This document shows, one piece after another, positions 56,993 through 64,000 of a stretch of 64,000 bases of DNA. The first letter of the stretch is position 1. Each line of letters begins with the position of its first letter. The DNA is from Candidatus Methanoperedens sp. BLZ2 (GTDB lineage Archaea > Halobacteriota > Methanosarcinia > Methanosarcinales > Methanoperedenaceae), in NCBI RefSeq assembly GCF_002487355.1, contig NZ_NTMG01000068.1:79720-143719 (forward strand). Direction: 5' to 3'. The position numbers and the translations under genes were made by a program. The notes under the pieces were generated by a model, which saw only the letters and a list, made by a program, of their open reading frames with translations, did no database searches and was not told the DNA's origin.

Positions 56993-57384
56993 ACCTTCCC
57001 TTCTTTCAATGCTTTTTCCCTGAAAATCTGCGAAACTTTAGAAATATCCACTACTTCAACTTTATAAGGGATATTCAAATCTTCAAGTTTTTCTTTCAAA
57101 ATAGTTATTTTCTTCTTATTACATTCATTCTTTGGCAATATGCCTATGTCAATATCGGAAAATCTATTGAAATCTCCTCTTGCTCTTGAGCCGAACAATA
57201 TGATCTGGATCTCCTCTCCTCTAAAGATATCGAGAACTATTTTTTTTACCTGGTTTAAACTCTTTTCATAAATATTCAGTTTCTCATCATACTCTGCAAG
57301 CTCTGGCATCAATTTTCCAGGCCTCTTTTTCTCCTGCTTAATTTTAATAGCTCCAGACGTTTTAGTATCATCGCAACTATTCAA
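56980..57384 (-). CDS. MNT-type nucleotidyltransferase
   Basis: 134 residues, or 109 from the Met at 57309. Complete active site GSRARGDFNRFSDIDIGI (G-S-x10-D-x-D) with the preceding IILFGS. MNT proteins AMPylate and silence their HEPN toxins. The gene overlaps the start of the broken HEPN by 13 bases, the normal arrangement of this module. Only the antitoxin remains intact. Confidence 0.85.
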   Translation of the reverse strand: MNSCDDTKTSGAIKIKQEKKRPGKLMPELAEYDEKLNIYEKSLNQVKKIVLDIFRGEEIQIILFGSRARGDFNRFSDIDIGILPKNECNKKKITILKEKLEDLNIPYKVEVVDISKVSQIFREKALKEGKVWKS

Positions 57385-57536
57385 TATATAAATTACTATA
57401 TTAAAGCTATGGTTCCGATTTTTCGAAATTATTTTGATAGCCAGATAAGAATAAAAGCCGTGGCGCTAAAATTGAGGCGCCGAGGTTGACATATATGTGA
57501 TCGAGGATTAATCTTCTCTAAATCTCAAATTCAAAC

Positions 57537-57800
57537 TTAATATATATTGTCATGGTGGTCAAAATCCAGAAAAATCACTTTATTTTCAGTTTCAACAATC
57601 TCGAAAATAAGTACAAAGGATTTATCGATATGAACTCTTCGCAATCCTTTCATATCATGCTGGAGCGGTTTGTAATGTTGAGGATTTTCCAGTATTTCGC
57701 TCATCTTTTTCAAAATTATCTCGAATTGCTTTTTATTTTTTCTGCTGAGTTTATCCAATTCCCTTTCAAGCTGCCTGCTGATTTCGTAATTGTATTTCAA
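57537..57800 (-). CDS. RelE/ParE-type toxin
   Basis: 87 residues of the RelE fold: YEISRQLERELDKLSRKNKKQFEIILKKMSEILENPQHYKPLQHDMKGLRRVHI, ending VFIFLDFDHHDNIY-like. The usual C-terminal basic and aromatic residues (HHDNIY) are present. An mRNA interferase acting at the ribosome is expected. Its ATG overlaps the antitoxin stop by four bases. Confidence 0.82.
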   Translation of the reverse strand: MKYNYEISRQLERELDKLSRKNKKQFEIILKKMSEILENPQHYKPLQHDMKGLRRVHIDKSFVLIFEIVETENKVIFLDFDHHDNIY

Positions 57801-58003
57801 AGCTTGACACCAAATTTCTTTTCAAAATCTGAACTGGAAACAGTACCTTCTTTTTTTATTGATTCAAGCTTTCGGATATACTCTGGCTTGACATGATGCA
57901 GATCGTTATCTATATCCTCTATGGTTTCTTCGATGGATATTATTTTTGTTTTTAAGAAATCAAGGTCGGATGCTATTTTTTGTAATAATTGTGCTTCAGA
58001 CAT
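57797..58003 (-). CDS. Antitoxin of the RelE-type pair
   Basis: 68 residues from the ATG at 58003; longer frames reach 58231 but read antisense to another gene. A long helix (LLQKIASDLDFLKTKIIS, EETIEDIDNDLHHVKPEYIRKLESIKKE) followed by SSSDFEKKFGVKL, which wraps the toxin. Homologues in this window: the orphan at 11787 and the chimera at 56512. Confidence 0.75.
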   Translation of the reverse strand: MSEAQLLQKIASDLDFLKTKIISIEETIEDIDNDLHHVKPEYIRKLESIKKEGTVSSSDFEKKFGVKL

Positions 58004-58149
58004 ATTGTATCTCCAAATTTTTTTATTTTGACCATTTTCTACATTGAACTTTAGATTTATTAGAATATTCTTAAACTTAGCCTTGATTTTATTTATACCC
58101 CAACCCCTCAAAATTCCCTTTGACCATGTCCTTGATAGCAGTTTCAATA

Positions 58150-58530
58150 TCAGCCTGGCCTGGGCTAAGCCAAAAGGGTTGCCTGGAAAGGGGGCTCGTG
58201 TGTTCGGCAGGAACACATATCCGACTGACAACCCGGAAAGGCTATGAATTTTTCCTGACGGTCGGCCGGGACATTGAGTCGGATGGGGATATTGATATGA
58301 GGCAGATACCGGGCGGGCTATATGTGGTTCTTCGATTCAAAAATCTGGAGAACATTGGAAATGCCCGGGAACATCTATGGAACTGGATAAAAGAGAACAA
58401 ATATGAATATATTGGAATGCGGAAAGGCGATCATGGTTGGTTTAATGGATTCGAAGAGCAAATAAATTGGCATGAAGGGATGCCGCCGAATGAATGGGTG
58501 TTTGATTTATGGGTGCAATTGAGAGAGTAA
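58150..58530 (+). pseudogene. Frameshifted GyrI-like effector-binding protein
   Basis: The C-terminal part (58240-58530) reads YEFFLTVGRDIESDGDIDMRQIPGGLYVVLRF and NEWVFDLWVQLRE, the effector-binding domain of AraC/GyrI type. The preceding GARVFGRNTYPTDNPER lies in another frame, joined at about 58238-58246 by a one-base shift. The start of the protein is missing, where the minus-strand antitoxin gene begins. It is a broken gene, or two sequencing-shift halves. Confidence 0.6.
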
Positions 58531-58670
58531 GGTTTTGTTTATTATGTTTCTAAGTTCCTTATCGATTCATCTTTTCGACCACCACTAATATCATTGCATT
58601 GTATTCTATTTTTATTAAAAACGTATGCACTCACAAAAGTATAATATCGTAAATAGCTTCTATAAAGCCT

Positions 58671-61199
58671 ATGCAATTCTTTGAACTCCTTAAATCCAAT
58701 TATAAGGATAAAGCACAGAACTTATATGAGGAGATTAAAGAAAGGGTTAAGACCAGCATTGATAACGGAACTTCCACTATTCTTGCCTCATTAATGAGTT
58801 TTGTTTTTGTTTCAGGTTCTACTGAAGCTCAATTCTTGACTGGGGCTGGATTTACATTGTTGGCAGAATTTTTAGTAAATTCAAAAGATAAAAGTAGTGA
58901 AGAGTTGATAGAAGAAATAAAGGGCAATGAAGAGTTAAAGAAAGAGCTTGCTAGAGCAATCTGCGAGATAGTTACAGATAAGGATTTTGTTAAAGCCGAA
59001 GATAAAAATTGGATAAATAGCCTTATATTAGATATGAGGCGAGAGGTTAAAGGAATTGAAAAGGTGGTTAAAGAAGCAGAAGGACGTCTTACCCAAATTC
59101 TTTTTAATGAAAGTGGATTAAGAAGACTTTCTGCACACGAATTGACCGATGAAGAGTCTAAAAATGAGTTTAAGGACTGGCTAAACGGATTTTCTTTTGG
59201 TTTATCAGCAATTTACCATAATAAAGATTATAGGAGAGAGATAGTGGATGATGTTAAGAATAAACTGGAAGAAAAAGGCAAAGCAATAATAGTAGGTGAA
59301 AGTGGAACATCTAAGACCACAATATGGATGAGGGTCATTTGTGAATACTTAAAGGATGGATTTGATGTATTATACAATGAAGGTAGTGAGATTGATTTTG
59401 AAAAAGCCAAAGATTATATACAGTCCTTGGGCAGCGATAGGATTCTAATAGCTGTTGATAATGCCCATATAAAAGATAATTCACCAATATATCGATTGAT
59501 ATATGGGAAAGTGACGACCCAGTTAAGAATTAAATACCTCTTGACTATAAGAGAGCCGGATTTTGACAGATTTGTTACTGATCATATTAGTGAATTGGAT
59601 GAGCCTACGAGGGAGGCAATATACAAATTTCAAGACGAATTGAGACATCTGAGAATTGAGGCGAAATCCTTCTCCAAAATTGAAGTCAAAAAATTCTATG
59701 AAAAATATGGAAAAATATTAAATTATAATGAGATAGATACAATTTTCAGAGAAACTAACGGTAATCCAATAATTGTTAGATTTCTTATGACTGGTAATGG
59801 ATTGTCTAAACACGTTCGAGATAGGCATGATAAATTCATTAAAAATGATAAAAATAAAATAGTTGCAATGTTAGTTTGCACTCTGCTAGATTTAGGATTC
59901 AAACCTGCTGATGAAGATATAATACAAAAATTGGAGATAAGCCAAGATATCTATTATCTAGATCAAGCAACTCTTCGTCAAAAAGATAAAAAATGGGTAG
60001 TAATCCACCATTTATGGGCATTGGAGTGGCTATCCTATTTATTCAACAATGGTTCAACGCCTAATCATGTTTATCGTTTAAGAGTTCAGTACTTAAGAGA
60101 TGCTTTAGATAAGATTTCTAATTTAAAGAACGATGTTTTAATTCTCTCTTCGATATCTTCACTATTCCAAGCTTCAGTAAAAGGAAAGATAGACATATAT
60201 TGGCTATTGAATGAATTGAAAGTTGATGAGTATTTTGAGAAACTTAGTGATAATAAGGGGAAAGTTGATGCTTACACTTTAATAGTAGGCTCAGCTTTTT
60301 CTAATTTAGGCAAAAATGAGGAGGGCATTATATTTTTTGATAAGTCTATAGAGCTCGACCCTTATTTTGCGTCTGCTTGGAGTAATAAGGGTGCAGCTTT
60401 TTTTGATTTAGGCAAAAATGAGGAAGCCATTGAATGCATTGATAAGGCTATAGAGCTCAACCCTTATTCCGCTCAGGCATGGAATAATAAAGGTTCAGTT
60501 TTTGTTAAATTAGGCAGAAATGAAAAAGCGATTGAATGCGCTGATAAGGCTATAGAACTCGAATCTAATTTTGCCGAAGCATGGCATATCAAAGGTTCAG
60601 CTTATGTTGCCGAAGGCAAACATGATGAAGAAGCCATTAAATGCTTTGATAAGGCAATAGAGCTTAATCCATTTCTTGTAGATGCTTGGCATAATAAAGG
60701 TGTAGCTTTTTCTAATTTAAATAACATGGATGAAGCCATTAAATGCTTTGATAAAGCTATAGAGTTCAAATCTAATTTTGCCGAAGCATGGAATAATAAA
60801 GGAGCAGCTCTTGGTAATTTGGGCAAACATGAAGAAGCTATTAATTGTTTTGATAAGGCTATAAATCTCAAATCTAATTATGCTAAAGCTTGGAATGATA
60901 AAGGAGCAGCTTTTCGTAATTTAAACAGATATGAGGATGCCATAAAGTGCTACACCAAAGCCTACATATTAAAAGATTACCTTACAAATAAAGACATAAA
61001 ACTGCTTCATGATGAGATATTACAATTAGCCGAATTCGTATTGAAATTCAATTGCTCTGATATAGATAGTGATCTTTTATTAGTATATTCATCCATTAGA
61101 ATTGATATAAATTTAGCAAGAGAGATTATAGATGAATTTATAAAGATTGACCCAGAGCTATCAGAATTGAGGGATAAACTTGGATTCGAGAAGCAATAA
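58671..61199 (+). CDS. STAND-type P-loop NTPase with C-terminal TPR repeats
   Basis: 842 residues. The N-terminal ~150 contain a hydrophobic hairpin (~33-70: STILASLMSFVFV, FTLLAEFLV) and a helical region. The ATPase has Walker A VGESGTSKTT (207-216), Walker B RILIAVDNAH (257-266) and a sensor LLTIREP (290-296), then a winged-helix-like part. From ~540 on are about eight TPR repeats (A-W-x-N-K-G...E-E-A-I-x-C-x-D-K-A-I-E-L), one with an extra residue. STAND proteins with TPR sensors act in signalling or virus defence. Own promoter region of 140 bases; no partner gene. Confidence 0.82.
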   Translation: MQFFELLKSNYKDKAQNLYEEIKERVKTSIDNGTSTILASLMSFVFVSGSTEAQFLTGAGFTLLAEFLVNSKDKSSEELIEEIKGNEELKKELARAICEIVTDKDFVKAEDKNWINSLILDMRREVKGIEKVVKEAEGRLTQILFNESGLRRLSAHELTDEESKNEFKDWLNGFSFGLSAIYHNKDYRREIVDDVKNKLEEKGKAIIVGESGTSKTTIWMRVICEYLKDGFDVLYNEGSEIDFEKAKDYIQSLGSDRILIAVDNAHIKDNSPIYRLIYGKVTTQLRIKYLLTIREPDFDRFVTDHISELDEPTREAIYKFQDELRHLRIEAKSFSKIEVKKFYEKYGKILNYNEIDTIFRETNGNPIIVRFLMTGNGLSKHVRDRHDKFIKNDKNKIVAMLVCTLLDLGFKPADEDIIQKLEISQDIYYLDQATLRQKDKKWVVIHHLWALEWLSYLFNNGSTPNHVYRLRVQYLRDALDKISNLKNDVLILSSISSLFQASVKGKIDIYWLLNELKVDEYFEKLSDNKGKVDAYTLIVGSAFSNLGKNEEGIIFFDKSIELDPYFASAWSNKGAAFFDLGKNEEAIECIDKAIELNPYSAQAWNNKGSVFVKLGRNEKAIECADKAIELESNFAEAWHIKGSAYVAEGKHDEEAIKCFDKAIELNPFLVDAWHNKGVAFSNLNNMDEAIKCFDKAIEFKSNFAEAWNNKGAALGNLGKHEEAINCFDKAINLKSNYAKAWNDKGAAFRNLNRYEDAIKCYTKAYILKDYLTNKDIKLLHDEILQLAEFVLKFNCSDIDSDLLLVYSSIRIDINLAREIIDEFIKIDPELSELRDKLGFEKQ

Positions 61200-61511
61200 G
61201 CTACTTTTCGTTTCAATTTTAGTATGTAATTTGCGAGTATTTTCTTACCTTTTAAACAAAGAATAGATCTAGAGCTCTGCTGTGGATACCTCAGTGCTTT
61301 CAGCCCGAAGTCGGTTACGGTTATGGATGTTATGTGCATCGTTTGAATATCCTTGACCCGAATACATACTCAAAATTTTAAGTGAAGTTCAGATACCAAT
61401 AAAGAGAATAACAATATGTTATTTCCAAAACCCAAAACAATATATTTATCAATCTTAAAACCATAACAATATTTATGAGAAAAGGGGCGACATTTGTAAG
61501 CATTAACGGTT

Positions 61512-61585
61512 GTGGGAAACCTTTGTTTGCAAACGTAACATCTCGAAGCTAAGAAGGCAACTTTCGCTATCAAAATTTGGGAGGA
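61512..61585 (+). pseudogene. Relic of a second DHFR-like gene
   Basis: GGGAAACCTTTGTTT, TCTCGAAGCTAAGA and TTTCGCTATC appear in the same order as in the 3' end of the gene at 61593-62171 (GGAAAACCTTTGTTT, CTTCTCGAAGCTAAGA, CTTCGCTATC), with ~20 bases missing between the first two. The piece lies right before the intact gene and encodes no frame, so it is a decayed tandem copy. Confidence 0.45.
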
Positions 61586-61592
61586 AACCATC

Positions 61593-62171
61593 ATGAGAAA
61601 AATAATCGCATCAAAATTCTACACGTTAGACGGCCTCATGTCCGATCCGGAAGATAAAATGGAATGGGTCCTGGGTATTTTTAACGATGAAATGGGAAAA
61701 TATGAAAGCGATCTTTATGACAATGCTGACACCCTGCTTCTTGGAAAAACAACGTACAAAATTTTTGAGGGCTATTGGCCCACGGCTGCTTCACATCCGG
61801 CAACCTCACAGGGCGATATCGAAATGGCGCATAAGATCAACAATATAACCAAGATTGTTTTTTCTCATTCTATGGAAGGCGTTGAATGGAAAAATTCAAA
61901 GCTTCTAAGAGAGATCAACCCTGAAGAAATAGTAAAGATGAAGCAAGGGAAGGGTAAGAATATACTGGTCATCGGAAGTGCCAGTATCGTGCAGCAACTT
62001 ACAAATCTTGGGTTAATTGATGAGTATCATTTATTACTCCATCCTGTTGTCCTGGGAATCGGAAAACCTTTGTTTAAGGATATCAGGCAAAAACATGACC
62101 TGAAGCTTCTCGAAGCTAAGACCTTCAGTAATGGGGTCGTCATGCTTCGCTATCTGGCCCCTGAAAAATAA
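61593..62171 (+). CDS. Dihydrofolate-reductase-family protein (RibD C-terminal type)
   Basis: 192 residues. Family landmarks: IIASKFYTLDGLMSDPEDKMEW, DTLLLGKTTYKIFEGYWPTAA, KIVFSHSMEGVEWKNSKLL, ILVIGSASIVQQL and LHPVVLGIGKPLFKD. This is the stand-alone reductase group often found in bacterial accessory regions. It binds NADPH; the substrate is unknown. TGGGAGGAAACC precedes the ATG. Confidence 0.88.
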   Translation: MRKIIASKFYTLDGLMSDPEDKMEWVLGIFNDEMGKYESDLYDNADTLLLGKTTYKIFEGYWPTAASHPATSQGDIEMAHKINNITKIVFSHSMEGVEWKNSKLLREINPEEIVKMKQGKGKNILVIGSASIVQQLTNLGLIDEYHLLLHPVVLGIGKPLFKDIRQKHDLKLLEAKTFSNGVVMLRYLAPEK

Positions 62172-62285
62172 GTAAAAAAAGGAGGGATGGGATAATTATA
62201 AGCCGGATGGGAATAGATGTCCTATAAAGGAAGGGGTTATTACGGAATCTGAACAAAACATATTAAATACAAAGGAGGCGCCGAA

Positions 62286-63047
62286 ATGGCTGGATCTTTA
62301 GAGGGCAAAGTTGCACTTGTGACTGGCGGCGGTTCCGGGATCGGAAGAGCTTCTGCGCTGGCGTTTGCCAGGGAAGGGGCAAAGGTCGTTGTGGCTGATG
62401 TGCAGGTCAAAGGCGGAGAGGAAACAGCGAGGATGATTAAAGATACAGGTCATGAAGCCGTATTCGTTAAAGCTGACGTATCAAAGGCTTCCGATGTTGA
62501 GAAATTGATCAGCACAGCAGTCAGGACCTACAACAGATTGGACTGCGCCCACAACAACGCAGGTATCGAGGGAGCCAGCGCCTCTACAGCAGACTGCACC
62601 GAGGAGAACTGGGATCGTGTTATCGACATCAATCTTAAAGGTGTGTGGCTGTGCATGAAGTATGAGATACCCCAGATGCTCAGGCAGAAAGGTGGTGCCA
62701 TAGTAAATACATCGTCTGTAGCCGGACTTGTAGGTTTCAGGGACATGCCTGCCTACTGCGCTTCCAAAGGCGGCATAATTCAGCTAACGCGCACGGCAGC
62801 GCTGGAGTATGCAGCAAGGGGTATTCGTGTTAACGCCGTATGCCCTGGCGTTATCCGTACGCCGATGGTAGAAAGGGTCACAGGCGGCAAACAAGAGTTT
62901 GAAGCACAGTTTATCGGACTTGAACCGGCAGGACGATTGGGCACACCGGAAGAGGTAGCTGAGGCTGTGGTATGGCTGTGCTCAGATGCGGCTTCGTTTG
63001 TCATGGGTCATCCGATGGTCGTGGATGGAGGACTTGTTTCACAGTAG
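62286..63047 (+). CDS. Short-chain dehydrogenase/reductase
   Basis: 253 residues, classical SDR. TGGGSGIG cofactor loop (~14-21), D in VVVADVQ (NAD preference), NNAG, catalytic Ser-Tyr-Lys as NTSSVAGL, PAYCASKGG, and the PGVIRTPM segment. It resembles bacterial glucose-1-dehydrogenase or 3-oxoacyl-reductase group members with a wide range of substrates. AAGGAGGCGCCGAA is a strong ribosome site. Confidence 0.92.
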   Translation: MAGSLEGKVALVTGGGSGIGRASALAFAREGAKVVVADVQVKGGEETARMIKDTGHEAVFVKADVSKASDVEKLISTAVRTYNRLDCAHNNAGIEGASASTADCTEENWDRVIDINLKGVWLCMKYEIPQMLRQKGGAIVNTSSVAGLVGFRDMPAYCASKGGIIQLTRTAALEYAARGIRVNAVCPGVIRTPMVERVTGGKQEFEAQFIGLEPAGRLGTPEEVAEAVVWLCSDAASFVMGHPMVVDGGLVSQ

Positions 63048-63138
63048 TTGCAGGACAAAGATCCTGAGAAATCAAAAAGAGTCATGGCTGCAATGCTTCA
63101 AATGGATAAAATTGACATAAAAACTTTAAGGCAAGCGT

Positions 63139-63930
63139 ATGATCAAGGATAATCCAAATTGGAAGTCTATCGATGGCAAGCAGAGAGAAAAAATTTATCA
63201 AAAAGCTAAAACGTTGAAAGAAGCAATTATGAAATCAAATACGAAATGGTTCTATGATGAAACAGTTCAGGTGGGTACAGATTATCAGGATATTTCGAAT
63301 GTCCAGGCATATGATATGCAGATGGAAAAATTCAGGGATGTTAAAAAAGAAGCAACTGATATAATTGAATCCATATGCCTGGGGGAAAAACATTCATTAC
63401 TTGAAATTGGAACGGGAACAGGTAATTTTGCAATTGAAGCGGCAAAGCATTGTAATAAGGTTTATGCTATCGATGTTTCATCTGCAATGATAGCTTATGC
63501 AAAACAAAAAGCACAAAAAATGGGGATGAGCAATATTTCTTTTTGTCAGGCGGGTTTTTTAAGCTATGAGCATAACGGAGATCTGGATATGATCGTTTCA
63601 AATCTTGCATTGCATCATTTGCCGGACTTCTGGAAAATGATTGCCCTAAAAAAAATCTATAAATTGCTTAAGAATGGCGGGACTTTTTATTTAGATGATG
63701 TCGTTTTTTCATTTCCAGTTGAAGAATATGACTATAAAATCGACAATTGGATTGATGCCATAAAAGAAAAAGCAGGAATAAATTTTGCAGAGGAAGCGCA
63801 AATGCATATTAAGGAAGAATATTCAACCTTCGATTGGATTATAGAGGAAATGCTCCATAAATCAGGATTTGAATTTGAAATTCGTCATAAGGATGATTTT
63901 TTTGCATTATATTATTGTAAGAAGAACTAA
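63139..63930 (+). CDS. Class I SAM methyltransferase
   Basis: 263 residues. Motif [20 protein letters not shown] (~89-107), [34 protein letters not shown] and [12 protein letters not shown]. The N-terminal ~80 residues ([19 protein letters not shown]) are an extra helical part. Substrate unknown. The 70 bases after it hold no gene. Confidence 0.85.
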   Translation: MIKDNPNWKSIDGKQREKIYQKAKTLKEAIMKSNTKWFYDETVQVGTDYQDISNVQAYDMQMEKFRDVKKEATDIIESICLGEKHSLLEIGTGTGNFAIEAAKHCNKVYAIDVSSAMIAYAKQKAQKMGMSNISFCQAGFLSYEHNGDLDMIVSNLALHHLPDFWKMIALKKIYKLLKNGGTFYLDDVVFSFPVEEYDYKIDNWIDAIKEKAGINFAEEAQMHIKEEYSTFDWIIEEMLHKSGFEFEIRHKDDFFALYYCKKN

Positions 63931-64000
63931 GTCATATGAAAAAATTTAAGGGAGTGTAATCTTTTTTGCTGAAACTATCCTTATGAATATCCCTTCATAT

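Noticed and set aside
58004..58231. N-terminal extension of the RelE-pair antitoxin
   Set aside because: The extra 76 residues read antisense to the effector-binding fragment; the start at 58003 fits homologues.

Overview
The window looks like a chromosomal segment of a euryarchaeon of the Methanosarcinales type; a Candidatus Methanoperedens-like (ANME-2d) genome is my best guess. Archaeal markers are a family B DNA polymerase, PurP, Sep-tRNA:Cys-tRNA synthase, an archaeal-type phosphoglycerate kinase and UMP kinase, an ERCC4/Hef-like nuclease, a DUF2207 protein, a TBP remnant, TATA-like boxes close to start codons and some leaderless-looking genes. The assignment rests on recognising protein families, not on a database search.

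Positions 1-29500 are mostly housekeeping. After an IS605-type tnpB tail there is an O-methyltransferase, a TBP remnant, purP overlapping an FAD oxidoreductase, a bacterial-type queA-tgt pair, polB, a DUF89 phosphatase, a LemA/DUF2207 pair, a nuclease/DUF169/pscS group, pgk with a metallopeptidase, thpR, pyrH and several small membrane proteins. A decayed patch at 19400-20820 holds a HicB antitoxin with a gutted hicA, a DUF2283/Phd-like pair and three copies of a short coding element.

Positions 29500-38200 hold amt, a long inverted repeat, carB, an intact IS1341-type tnpB element and a DEAD-box helicase whose stop codon lies inside the right end of that element.

Positions 38200-53430 are accessory operons. 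The first is a TetR regulator, preceded by three evenly spaced palindromes, followed by a PEP-synthase/rifampin-phosphotransferase-like enzyme and a B12 radical SAM protein. The second is a run of three DUF4386 membrane proteins, two zinc-free MDR oxidoreductases and a methyltransferase. The third is four membrane proteins of unknown function. The second and third clusters are preceded by a similar 97-base sequence, which suggests common control.

Positions 53430-64000 are a gene-decay and defence-like zone. They hold fragments of a carotenoid-desaturase-like gene, a broken HEPN/MNT module, a RelE-type toxin-antitoxin pair with a rearranged partial copy, a frameshifted effector-binding protein and a STAND-type ATPase with TPR repeats. 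Two oxidoreductases (DHFR-like and SDR) and a methyltransferase close the window. I saw no rRNA, tRNA or CRISPR array.
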